Part shown: positions 8,636 through 16,734 of the stretch, piece by piece
How positions within the stretch are numbered: the first letter of the stretch is position 1
Layout of the letters: each line of letters begins with the position of its first letter
Origin: Bacillus sp. OxB-1
Lineage (GTDB): Bacteria > Bacillota > Bacilli > Bacillales_A > Planococcaceae
Length of the DNA stretch: 64,000 nucleotides
Assembly: GCF_000829195.1 (NCBI RefSeq)
Contig: NZ_AP013294.1
Location: forward strand, 620,001 to 684,000
Reading direction: 5' to 3'
Notes under the pieces: model-generated
The model's database searches: none
Told to the model about the DNA's origin: nothing
The model's input: only the letters and a program-made list of their open reading frames with translations
Program-made: the position numbers and the translations under genes

Positions 8636-9105
8636 ATGAAACATTTCAGAGGAACCGAGCAACGTCCGAGGCCTACCTCGAAACGTTTTCAAAGAACCAC
8701 CCAACATCCGAAGCCAACTTCGAAACGTTTCAGGTACCTCACAACGTTTATAGATTAGTTCTAAACGTTTCTGAAGTACCTGGCAACATCCGAGGCCTAC
8801 CTCGAAACGTTTTCAAAGAACCTAACAACATCCGAAGCCAACTTCGAAACATTTCAGGTACCTCACAACGTTTATAGACTAGTTCTAAACATTTCAAAAG
8901 AACCTGGCAACGTCCGAGTACAACCTCGAAACGTTTTCAAAGAACCTAACAACATCCGAAGCCAACTTCGAAACATTTCAGGTACCTCACAACGTTTATA
9001 GACTAGTTCTAAACATTTCAAAAGAACCTGGCAACGTCCGAGTACAACCTCGAAACGTTTTCAAAGAACCACCCAACATTCAACGCCAACTTCGAAACAT
9101 CAATG
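8636..9105 (+). repeat. 21-bp phased repeat array 1, with 124-bp higher-order repeat
   Basis: About 22 degenerate units of 21 bp (19 bp in every sixth unit) of form ACCTCGCAACGTTTC plus variable bases. Six units make a 124-bp higher-order repeat: the unit ACCTCACAACGTTTATAG starts at 8736, 8860 and 8984, exactly 124 apart. The higher-order copies are almost identical, while neighbouring 21-bp units differ. It fills the pstS-pstC gap and has no credible open frame. The reverse complement core, GTTGCGAGGT, is the core of arrays 2 and 3. Confidence 0.9.
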
Positions 9106-9143
9106 GCCATGCCATTTTAAAAAATCACCCTAAAGGAGTGCTC

Positions 9144-10085
9144 GTGTTGACTGCGATTCAACCGGTTGAGAAGACCAGGACCCGTGACCTCATTGCCGCG
9201 GCGAAAAAGAGGGAGACGTTCGGGAAACTCGTGCCGCATCTCTTGCTGGCGGTCACGTGCGTCACGATCCTGGCGACGTTCGGCATTGTGTTTACCTTAT
9301 TGAAAGAGACCCTCACGTTTTTCGGCCAAGTGAAAGTGGTGGATTTCCTGTTCGGCACCGAATGGGCACCCTTTTCCAATGCAGCACCGGCATTCGGTGT
9401 CCTGCCACTTGTTGTCGGCACGCTGAAAATCGCTGGCGTGGCCTTGCTCGTCAGCGTTCCGGCCGGTTTGGCTTGTGCCTTGTTCCTAAGTGAATACGCC
9501 TCGCCCGCCGTCAAGAAATTCATCAAACCAATCATTGAATTGCTCGCAGGGATTCCGACAATCGTCTACGGCTTCTTCGCCCTGACATTTGTCACGCCTT
9601 GGTTACAGTCTTTCATTCCCGCCTTGAAACTGTTTAACGCGCTAAGTGCCGGAATCGTCGTCGGCATTATGATCCTGCCGATGATCGTTTCGCTGTCGGA
9701 AGATGCGCTGTCGGCGGTGCCCGCTTCCTTCCGTGAAGGTGCGTATGGGCTTGGGGCCACTAAATTCGAGACGGCCGTCAAAGTCGTCTTTCCGGCCGCC
9801 ATTTCGGGAATCGCCGCCTCTATCATTTTGGCAGCTTCCCGCGCCATTGGAGAAACGATGATCGTCTCGCTCGCCGCCGGCTCGACGCCCGCATTCGATC
9901 TGGACTTGACCGGTTCCATCCAGACGATGACTTCTTATATCGTCCAAGTGGCCACGGGGGACGCCGGCTATGGCACAACCATCTACTATTCCATATATGC
10001 GGTCGGCTTCACCTTGTTCCTTTTCACGTTCGCCATGAACCGGATCGCTTTATTCATTAAGACCAAATTCAGGGAGGAGTATTGA
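9144..10085 (+). CDS. pstC: Phosphate ABC transporter permease PstC
   Basis: About 313 residues; start GTG 9144 (TTG 9147 is equally possible) after AAGGAG at 9133-9138. It is an inner-membrane permease with about six helices and the binding-protein-dependent transport signature (EGAYGLGATKFETAVKVVFPAA). It has the PstC-type FGTEWAPFSN loop and ASRAIGETM motif. It pairs with PstA to form the phosphate channel. The stop is followed directly by pstA. Confidence 0.93.
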   Translation: MLTAIQPVEKTRTRDLIAAAKKRETFGKLVPHLLLAVTCVTILATFGIVFTLLKETLTFFGQVKVVDFLFGTEWAPFSNAAPAFGVLPLVVGTLKIAGVALLVSVPAGLACALFLSEYASPAVKKFIKPIIELLAGIPTIVYGFFALTFVTPWLQSFIPALKLFNALSAGIVVGIMILPMIVSLSEDALSAVPASFREGAYGLGATKFETAVKVVFPAAISGIAASIILAASRAIGETMIVSLAAGSTPAFDLDLTGSIQTMTSYIVQVATGDAGYGTTIYYSIYAVGFTLFLFTFAMNRIALFIKTKFREEY

Positions 10086-10086
10086 T

Positions 10087-10962
10087 ATGGTACGTGTTCT
10101 TCCATCGAAGACCAACCGGCGGCTCGCGAAGGATTCTGCCGTGAAGTGGCTGTTCAGTGCAGCAGCTGTCCTTTTGCTCGCCATCATCGCCTTCCTCTTT
10201 TACGGAATCGCGGCAGATGGCGTCGGGCGGTTGAACCTTTCGTTCTTCTCGAATTTCGGATCCCGCTTCCCCGAGCAGGCCGGTATCAAAGCGGCGCTCG
10301 TCGGCACTTTGGCCCTTATGGCGGTCGTCATTCCGGTCTCTCTGTTCATAGGTCTCTGTTCCGCCATTTATCTCGAAGAGTATGCGCCGAAGAACAGATG
10401 GACTGCCTTTATCGAGATGAACATCAGCAACCTTGCCGGCGTTCCGTCCGTCGTCTTCGGATTGCTCGGACTGACGGTTTTCGTCCGCTCATTTTCGCTC
10501 AGCAACAGCATACTCGCCGCCGGATTGACGATGAGTCTGCTAATCTTGCCGATCATCATCGTCGCATCGCAAGAAGCGATCCGCTCTGTCCCGGACGCCC
10601 TGCGGGAAGCGTCATACGGAATGGGGGCAACGAAATGGCAGACGATTGTGCATGTTGTCCTGCCATCCGCCATCGGCTCGATTTTGACAGGCAGCATCTT
10701 ATCGTTCTCGCGCGCTATCGGAGAAACGGCGCCGCTCATCGTCCTTGGCATTCCGGTCATCGTCCACTTTCTACCGACCGGGCCACTGAGCACGTTCACT
10801 GCCTTGCCGATGCAAATTTACGATTGGGCTAAGCGACCGCAGCCTGAATTTGCCGACGCCGCTTCTGCCGGCATCATCGTGTTGCTCGTCATTCTCGTCT
10901 CCATGAATGCAGTTGCCATTTATTTTCGAAACAGATCAGAAAAAAAGCTCCAAAACCGATAG
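10087..10962 (+). CDS. pstA: Phosphate ABC transporter permease PstA
   Basis: 291 residues, multi-helix. It carries the permease EAA-type motif ([21 protein letters not shown]) and [14 protein letters not shown], typical of PstA. It starts one base after the pstC stop, with GGAGGAG overlapping the end of pstC, so the two are translationally linked. It forms the membrane channel with PstC. Confidence 0.93.
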   Translation: MVRVLPSKTNRRLAKDSAVKWLFSAAAVLLLAIIAFLFYGIAADGVGRLNLSFFSNFGSRFPEQAGIKAALVGTLALMAVVIPVSLFIGLCSAIYLEEYAPKNRWTAFIEMNISNLAGVPSVVFGLLGLTVFVRSFSLSNSILAAGLTMSLLILPIIIVASQEAIRSVPDALREASYGMGATKWQTIVHVVLPSAIGSILTGSILSFSRAIGETAPLIVLGIPVIVHFLPTGPLSTFTALPMQIYDWAKRPQPEFADAASAGIIVLLVILVSMNAVAIYFRNRSEKKLQNR

Positions 10963-10975
10963 GAGGAACCTCCCG

Positions 10976-11794
10976 ATGACTTTATTGAGAGACCGACAAG
11001 AAGAGAAACAGCTTCGCGTGGTGAAAAACACCAACTGGCAAAAGCCTGTCTATGAAACAAACGGCCTGAACGTCTGGTATGGCACGTCCCATGCGTTGAA
11101 AAATATCGATTTAACCATCAATGAAAAAGAAGTGACCGCCATTATTGGGCCTTCTGGCTGCGGAAAATCCACTTACTTGAAAACGTTGAACCGGATGGTC
11201 GAGAACGCGTCGGATGTGACGATATCTGGAAATATCACTTTGATGGGCAATAATATTCTCGGCAAGGCGATGCCCGTCGAAGAGTTGCGTTCGAAAGTCG
11301 GAATGGTCTTCCAAAAACCGAATCCCTTTCCGAAGTCGATCTATGAAAATGTGGCGTTCGGTCCGAAAATCCATGGCATCCGTAACAAATCCGTGCTGGA
11401 TTCCATTGTCGAAGACAGTTTACGGAAAGCGGCTCTATGGGACGAAGTGAAGGACCGTCTCCATAAGAGTGCATACAGTCTTTCCGGCGGCCAACAGCAA
11501 CGGCTGTGCATTGCCCGCTGTCTCGCAATTGACCCTGAAGTGATCTTGATGGATGAACCGACATCGGCCCTAGACCCTGTCTCCACCCATAAAGTTGAAG
11601 AATTGATCAATTCAATTAAAAACGATGTCACAGTTGCCATCGTGACTCATAATATGCAGCAAGCGGCCCGCATCTCCGACCGAACCGCATTCTTCCTGAA
11701 TGGGGAAATCGTCGAATGCGACCGTACCACTACCCTCTTCAGCACACCTACCGATGAACGGACCGATGATTATATTAATGGCCGATTCGGTTGA
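10976..11794 (+). CDS. pstB: Phosphate ABC transporter ATP-binding protein PstB
   Basis: 272 residues from ATG 10976 ([12 protein letters not shown]); AGGAGG lies 9 bases upstream, so the longer frame starting inside pstA is rejected. Walker A is GPSGCGKST, the signature [10 protein letters not shown], Walker [14 protein letters not shown], and the switch histidine is in VTHNMQQA. It powers PstCA phosphate uptake. It is the last gene of the operon, with a strong terminator after it; only one pstB copy is seen. Confidence 0.95.
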   Translation: MTLLRDRQEEKQLRVVKNTNWQKPVYETNGLNVWYGTSHALKNIDLTINEKEVTAIIGPSGCGKSTYLKTLNRMVENASDVTISGNITLMGNNILGKAMPVEELRSKVGMVFQKPNPFPKSIYENVAFGPKIHGIRNKSVLDSIVEDSLRKAALWDEVKDRLHKSAYSLSGGQQQRLCIARCLAIDPEVILMDEPTSALDPVSTHKVEELINSIKNDVTVAIVTHNMQQAARISDRTAFFLNGEIVECDRTTTLFSTPTDERTDDYINGRFG

Positions 11795-11806
11795 ATCAAC
11801 CATAGA

Positions 11807-11844
11807 AAGTTATCCGCCCCACAAGAAGCGGATAACTTTTTTTA
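11807..11844 (+). terminator. Terminator of the pst operon
   Basis: Perfect 11-bp stem AAGTTATCCGC/GCGGATAACTT, 10-base loop, then a run of T. Confidence 0.9.
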
Positions 11845-11905
11845 TGTCCTCATGGTAGAATAGTAGACAACTAGAAGGGATTTCAAAAAGAAATGAGGAC
11901 ATTTT

Positions 11906-14335
11906 ATGAGTAAAGGCGGGTTGCGGAGAAAATATCAACGCTCCACGTTGTTCTTGCTGATCATTTTGGCACCCATCATCTTCGGAACTTATTTATTTCT
12001 CCATCACGAGTGGGAAGACCTGGCTGCCAAACGACAAATTACCTATGAGAAGGCAATGGCAATGGAGGAGCTTGCCCGTTCTGTCCACGGCCTTTTTTTG
12101 AGGGCGCGGGGATATTACGCCTTCCAAATAGACGCCGAACTGGATGCCGCTTATGCGGAAATGGAAAACGTCCGACAAGCGATCGATCACTTACGGGCTA
12201 GCCAATTAAATGAAGAAGAACGGGATTTGATTGACGAAATTGAGGGGTTTCTCACCCACTACGAGGAAGTCACCCTTCCTTACGGCATTTCCCTTGTCCA
12301 AGCAAATGATTATGAAGGATTGCGGAAACTTTCCATTGGCGGCACGAATGATACCGTCAATAAGTTCATCGACTACTCGGAAAAATATAAGGAAAACCTC
12401 AATGACGGCCTTCTCAGCATGTTCGGAAAACTGACCAAGCAATTGAACCTGTTCTATCTCTACATCTTGCTTGGCGGGACGGTGCTGCTGCTCGCCATCC
12501 TCTGGGTCATCCGGCGGGTCATCATTGACATCATCCGACCGATTGAACAGATGAAGTGGGCAGCCGACCGGTATCAGGACGGACACGATTTCCAATTCAA
12601 CCCAATCGAGCGGACAGATGAAATTGGCGCGCTTTCCGATTCATTCGCCCGGATGATCCATACGATCCATACGAAGGAAGATGAGTTGACGGCCCAAAAC
12701 GAAGAACTCCTTTCCCAACAAGAAGAATTGATGGATAAGCAAACCCGCATGGAAACAGCGCTGTCCTCTGCACGGCACACTAAAATCCGGTTGGAGCGCT
12801 ACAATGGGCTGAATCACCAATTGTCGTTTTCGTTGGACAAACAGGAAATTTTGGATATCGTGCTCCAATACTTTGATGAGTTATATAAACTCGATCTAGG
12901 GGCTGTCTGGTTGCCGCAGAGCGGAGAATACAGCTTGAAGGGTCTTTCGGATGAACGCTTCGAAAGTTTCAAGCAGGTGCAATTCGAGTATATTCAGCTA
13001 CGATTAGGCAAGGAGCCTTACTTTGTGATGAAGCGGGAAGCGAATTACGAAAAAGGCATTTCCACTGGCCGGACGTATGTCTATGACTACTTTGCCGGGA
13101 TTAAGGAACATTCGACACAACTCGGTGTAACCGTAGCTTTCTCGCGCATCGGGCGGCCGTTCTCGGAGGAAGATACGCTTGATATATATGGACTGCTCAA
13201 GCGGGTTGTGCTGGCGATCGACCGGGTGGAGCAATATGAAAAAGTCAACCGAGAGCGAATGCTGAGTCAGACGATCTTGGATAACATCAACGAAGGAATC
13301 CAATTCGTTTCAAAGGATGGCATGCAAGATATCTATAACAGATCTCTCTTCCGCTTATTCGAGTTTCCAAGCGAATCGGATACGCAAGGGGTCGACCCGG
13401 AAAAATGGCTCGACCATGCGTTGGACAAGGCGAGGGACGACGGCGAATTGAAGTCGTTTTTCAATGCAGCCCTCGATTCAGACATTGTTTCCCAAACGTC
13501 TTATCGAATTCCGGGAAATGACTTGAAAGTGATGAATGTATACAGCGTGCCCGTAATCATCGAGCAAGAACGGATTGGCACCATTTTCGTGCACCGTGAC
13601 ATTACCCAAGAATATGAAATCGACCGGATGAAGACAGAACTTGTTTCCACGGTGAGCCATGAATTGCGGACCCCTCTTTCCAGCGTGCTCGGGTTCACGG
13701 AGCTTTTATTATCGAAAGAGATGGACGGTAAACGGCAGAAGCGTTATTTGGAAACGATCCACAAAGAAGCGAAACGGCTGACGAGTCTCATTAACGATTT
13801 CCTGGATTTGCAACGGATGGAATCGGGTCGCCAATCCTATCAAATGGCTGAGATGAATCTTTCGGAAGTGGCGAAAGAAGTGATGGACATGTTCCAAGTG
13901 GACGAAACCCACTCCATCGCGATTGTTGACAAAGCCATCCAGCCGATCATCACGGCAGACCATGACAAGTTAGTCCAAGTGTTCACCAATTTGTTGAGCA
14001 ATGCTTTGAAGTTTTCACCGGAAGGAGGGAATGTTCGGATTACGATTACAACCGAGGAGGACCGGGCCGTCGTGTCCGTCGAGGATGAAGGAATCGGGAT
14101 TCCAGCCAATCAAATCGATAAAATGTTCGATAAGTTTCAGCGCTTCGATAATAGCTATAGCCGTAAAATTGGCGGAACAGGTCTGGGGTTGGCCATTTGC
14201 CGAGAAATTGTGGAACAGCATGGAGGGAAGATCTGGATCGAATCCGAAGAAAATATCGGTACGACGGTGTTCTTTTCATTGCCATTGAAGGCATTGGCCA
14301 AAACAGAGCTTCTATCGGCCAATAGCACTCGGTGA
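11906..14335 (+). CDS. Large membrane sensor histidine kinase (HAMP-GAF-PAS-HisKA-HATPase)
   Basis: 809 residues. Two membrane helices (about 15-33 and 183-204) bracket an extracellular helical domain of CHASE3-like character. A HAMP linker, a coiled coil around 255-300, a GAF-like region (about 310-440) and a PAS-like region (about 455-565) follow. HisKA carries the phosphorylated histidine near residue 585 (STVSHELRTPLSS), and HATPase has NLLSNALKFSPEGG, DEGIGIP and GTGLGLAICREIV. The signal is unknown. It overlaps the next gene, a lone receiver, which is its probable partner or a link to the HPt protein at 16735. It is not PhoR despite adjacency to pst. Confidence 0.88.
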   Translation: MSKGGLRRKYQRSTLFLLIILAPIIFGTYLFLHHEWEDLAAKRQITYEKAMAMEELARSVHGLFLRARGYYAFQIDAELDAAYAEMENVRQAIDHLRASQLNEEERDLIDEIEGFLTHYEEVTLPYGISLVQANDYEGLRKLSIGGTNDTVNKFIDYSEKYKENLNDGLLSMFGKLTKQLNLFYLYILLGGTVLLLAILWVIRRVIIDIIRPIEQMKWAADRYQDGHDFQFNPIERTDEIGALSDSFARMIHTIHTKEDELTAQNEELLSQQEELMDKQTRMETALSSARHTKIRLERYNGLNHQLSFSLDKQEILDIVLQYFDELYKLDLGAVWLPQSGEYSLKGLSDERFESFKQVQFEYIQLRLGKEPYFVMKREANYEKGISTGRTYVYDYFAGIKEHSTQLGVTVAFSRIGRPFSEEDTLDIYGLLKRVVLAIDRVEQYEKVNRERMLSQTILDNINEGIQFVSKDGMQDIYNRSLFRLFEFPSESDTQGVDPEKWLDHALDKARDDGELKSFFNAALDSDIVSQTSYRIPGNDLKVMNVYSVPVIIEQERIGTIFVHRDITQEYEIDRMKTELVSTVSHELRTPLSSVLGFTELLLSKEMDGKRQKRYLETIHKEAKRLTSLINDFLDLQRMESGRQSYQMAEMNLSEVAKEVMDMFQVDETHSIAIVDKAIQPIITADHDKLVQVFTNLLSNALKFSPEGGNVRITITTEEDRAVVSVEDEGIGIPANQIDKMFDKFQRFDNSYSRKIGGTGLGLAICREIVEQHGGKIWIESEENIGTTVFFSLPLKALAKTELLSANSTR

Positions 14336-14730
14336 TGATTGTGGAAGATGACTCCAGCATTGCATTGTTGCTCGGGGAAGAACTGAAGACGAAGGGCTAC
14401 TCGGTCATCCACCAATCCAAAGTGAATCCAGCTTTCACCTATGCCAAGGATGAACAGCCCGATTGCATCGTCGTCGACTTGTTGCTTGGCGAGAAACAGA
14501 CAGGCTGGGACCTTGTTCAGCGGTTGAAAGAGGAAGAAGCCACTCGGCATATTCCAATTGTCATTTCCTCCGCCTTGGAAGAACAGCAGGATCTCGTCAA
14601 CAAGTTCAACGTCGACCACTACATGACTAAACCGTATCCGCTCCAAGAATTATCCGGCACCATCGCACAAGCCCTGCAAAAGCGCGATGGTCTGATCCTA
14701 TATCCCGACGAGGCTGCGGCAACCGAGTAA
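14335..14730 (+). CDS. Single-domain response regulator (receiver only)
   Basis: 131 residues, one CheY-like receiver with the acidic pair VEDDS, phosphoacceptor aspartate near residue 48 (CIVVDLLLGE), and conserved lysine in MTKPY. It has no output domain. The ATG overlaps the kinase stop by one base (TGATG); GTG at 14332 is an alternative start. There is no strong ribosome site of its own, so expression is probably coupled to the kinase. It likely passes or buffers phosphate in a relay. Confidence 0.85.
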   Translation: MIVEDDSSIALLLGEELKTKGYSVIHQSKVNPAFTYAKDEQPDCIVVDLLLGEKQTGWDLVQRLKEEEATRHIPIVISSALEEQQDLVNKFNVDHYMTKPYPLQELSGTIAQALQKRDGLILYPDEAAATE

Positions 14731-14735
14731 GAGAG

Positions 14736-14766
14736 ACAGGGAATCCAATCCGGGTTCCCTGTTTTG
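14736..14766 (+). terminator. Terminator after kinase/receiver pair
   Basis: ACAGGGAA/TTCCCTGT stem followed by TTTTG. Confidence 0.75.
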
Positions 14767-14789
14767 AATTGAGGAGAGCTCGGGCCTGC

Positions 14790-15020
14790 GTTGCGTAATG
14801 GAGGCAAAATGTTGGGAGGTTCAGGATATATGTTGCGAGGTGGACGTATTTCATTGCGAAGTTGCACGCTTAGATGTTGGAAAGTTTGGGGAATATGTGG
14901 TGAGGTGCTGGATACGTGATGAAGCTCGAGGAATACGTTGCAAGGTCGGGGCAAAACGTTGGGAAGTTCGATACTATTGTAATAAGGTTTAACCGAAATG
15001 TTGCGAGCTAGATCAAATGG
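14790..15020 (+). repeat. 21-bp phased repeat array 2
   Basis: Eleven consecutive degenerate units beginning with GTTGCGAGGT-like cores: GTTGCGTAAT, GTTGGGAGGT, GTTGCGAGGT, ATTGCGAAGT, GTTGGAAAGT, GTGGTGAGGT, GTGATGAAGC, GTTGCAAGGT, GTTGGGAAGT, GTAATAAGGT, GTTGCGAGCT. Most units are 21 bp, with one 19-bp and one 23-bp unit. The ten-base core is conserved while the following 9-11 bases vary. It lies between the receiver gene's terminator and the AlkD-like gene, in the opposite orientation to array 1. Confidence 0.8.
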
Positions 15021-15067
15021 GACTTGAAGATTCATTCTAAGGTGATTGTTGAAAGGAGCGTGAAACG

Positions 15068-15775
15068 ATGGATTTCGAAATGGTGATGCAGGAGCTGGAA
15101 ATGCTCGGTAAGGAACGCATCAAAAAGACTTACATTAACAACGGGGCACACGAGCCTTTGTTTGGCGTAGCGACAGGGGCTATGAAGCCAATCGCAAAGA
15201 AAATAAAAATCAATCAACCGTTAGCCGAAGAGCTTTATGCAACAGGCAACTATGATGCTATGTACTTCGCAGGCATTATCGCGGACCCGAAAGCGATGTC
15301 TGCGCCGGATTTTGACCGCTGGATAGATGGAGCCTATTTCTACATGCTGTCCGATTATGTCGTAGCAGTCACTTTATCCGAGTCGGACATTGCACAAAAC
15401 GTCGCGGATGAATGGATTGCGAGCGGCGCTGAACTGAGGATGTCAGCGGGCTGGAGCTGCTACTGCTGGCTTTTAGGGAATCGGAAGGATAATGAATTTA
15501 CAGAAAGCAAGATTTCTCAGATGCTGGATCTTGTGAAGATTACGATTCACAACTCGCCGGAACGAACAAAATCTGCCATGAACAATTTTCTGTACACCGT
15601 GGGGATTTCATATGTGCCGCTACACGACAAGGCCGTCGAGACCGCAAAGGAAGTCGGTACAGTGGAAGTCAAACGAGACAAGAAGAAAAGCAGTTTTCTT
15701 AACGCTTACGACAGTATTCAGAAAGAATTGGATCGAGGGAGACTTGGTTTCAAACGCAAATATGTAAGATGTTAA
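15068..15775 (+). CDS. DNA alkylation repair (AlkD-like, HEAT-repeat) protein
   Basis: 235 residues, entirely helical. It resembles the DNA alkylation repair family PF08713 (AlkC/AlkD), with GVATGAMKPIAKKIK near the N-terminus and later helices such as ADEWIASGAELRMSAGWSCYCWLLG. Family members are HEAT-like DNA glycosylases that remove alkylated bases; this branch has been little studied, so activity is inferred. AAAGGAG lies 9 bases before the ATG. It is monocistronic, or read together with the VOC gene 72 bp downstream. Confidence 0.8.
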   Translation: MDFEMVMQELEMLGKERIKKTYINNGAHEPLFGVATGAMKPIAKKIKINQPLAEELYATGNYDAMYFAGIIADPKAMSAPDFDRWIDGAYFYMLSDYVVAVTLSESDIAQNVADEWIASGAELRMSAGWSCYCWLLGNRKDNEFTESKISQMLDLVKITIHNSPERTKSAMNNFLYTVGISYVPLHDKAVETAKEVGTVEVKRDKKKSSFLNAYDSIQKELDRGRLGFKRKYVRC

Positions 15776-15847
15776 CATTTTTTACATCGAGGTAGAACTA
15801 AACAACGGGTCGACACTATAAATCCAGTAGAGAAAGGGACGTTACAG

Positions 15848-16246
15848 ATGAAAAACGTAATGCCATTTTTAATGTTTCAAGGCGGTATTGCAGAAGAAGC
15901 CATGAATTACTACACATCACTCATTGAAGATTCAGAAGTTAAAAGCATTACTCGATACGGGGCTGATGGACCCGGCAAAGAAGGTACCGTGATGCAGGCT
16001 GTATTCTCGTTAAAGGGACAAGAGTTCATGTGCATCGACAGTCATGTTGACCATAAGTTTACGTTTACCCCTTCTTTTTCGATCTATCTTACATGCGATA
16101 CCGAAGAGGAAATCGACAGTCTATATAATAAAATGATGCAAAATGGAACAGCACTCATGCCGATAGATAACTACGGATTCAGCAAAAAGTTTGGATGGCT
16201 GAATGATCAGTTCGGTGTATCCTGGCAGTTGAACTTACCCGAGTAA
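15848..16246 (+). CDS. VOC-family (PhnB-like) protein
   Basis: 132 residues. MPFLMFQGGIAEEAMNYYTSLI and QAVFSLKGQEFMCIDS are typical of the PhnB/glyoxalase-related VOC superfamily, often labelled 3-demethylubiquinone methyltransferase-like. The C-terminus FGWLNDQFGVSWQL is a hallmark of this group. Substrate is unknown; related proteins bind metals or confer resistance. AAGGGACG precedes the ATG. Terminator follows. Confidence 0.82.
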   Translation: MKNVMPFLMFQGGIAEEAMNYYTSLIEDSEVKSITRYGADGPGKEGTVMQAVFSLKGQEFMCIDSHVDHKFTFTPSFSIYLTCDTEEEIDSLYNKMMQNGTALMPIDNYGFSKKFGWLNDQFGVSWQLNLPE

Positions 16247-16286
16247 GTTGGTTGCAATGGGTGCGGCATCTCTCAAAATAACACCC

Positions 16287-16327
16287 AAAGCCCAATTTCT
16301 CATGAAACCTAAGAAATTGGGCTTTTC
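16287..16327. terminator. Bidirectional terminator between convergent genes
   Basis: AGCCCAATTTCT pairs perfectly with AGAAATTGGGCT across an 11-base loop, with A-rich and T-rich flanks. It serves the VOC gene and the convergent receiver gene. Confidence 0.85.
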
Positions 16328-16332
16328 ACTAG

Positions 16333-16698
16333 TTATCCATTCAAAATTTCGTTCACCAGAGCGACGAGTTCAGAGGGGCTGAACGGTTTCGGCATAAAAT
16401 ACTTGGCGCCGAACTGGTGGGCCATATCGCGGTCTTGTTGCTGGGCTTTGGCGGTCAACATGATGATCGGCACTTCAAGCTGTAGAGGCTGGATTTTTTC
16501 CAACACTTCCATCCCTGTCAAATGGGGCATCATATAATCCAGGATGATTAGATCATACGGTTCATTGGCAATGCGCTCGAACCCCTCCTCCCCGTCTTCG
16601 GCTTCCTCGACCGCATACCCTTCAAACTCAAGAGTATCCATAATGAGCATCCGCAATATTCCTTCATCATCCACGACCAGAATTCTTTTGGTTTCCAT
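16333..16698 (-). CDS. Single-domain response regulator (CheY-like)
   Basis: 121 residues from ATG 16698 (METKRILVVDDEGI), preceded by GGAGAGGAG. The earlier ATG at 16731 has no ribosome site and abuts the upstream stop. A complete receiver has the phosphoacceptor near D54 (LIILDYMMP), a conserved threonine in MLTAKA, and lysine in MPKPF. There is no output domain. It follows the HPt-REC-GGDEF-REC gene by about 36 bp and is probably co-transcribed, forming part of one signalling module. Confidence 0.87.
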   Translation of the reverse strand: METKRILVVDDEGILRMLIMDTLEFEGYAVEEAEDGEEGFERIANEPYDLIILDYMMPHLTGMEVLEKIQPLQLEVPIIMLTAKAQQQDRDMAHQFGAKYFMPKPFSPSELVALVNEILNG

Positions 16699-16734
16699 CG
16701 ACCCGTCAAACTCCTCTCCTGCATTCCCCATCTA

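Noticed and set aside
8636..9105. CRISPR array
   Set aside because: Unit length (21 bp) is too short, spacers are not unique sequences of fixed length between identical repeats, and no cas genes are nearby.
10907..10975. Extended pstB start inside pstA
   Set aside because: AGGAGG sits 9 bases before ATG 10976, and the extension merely reads pstA in another frame.
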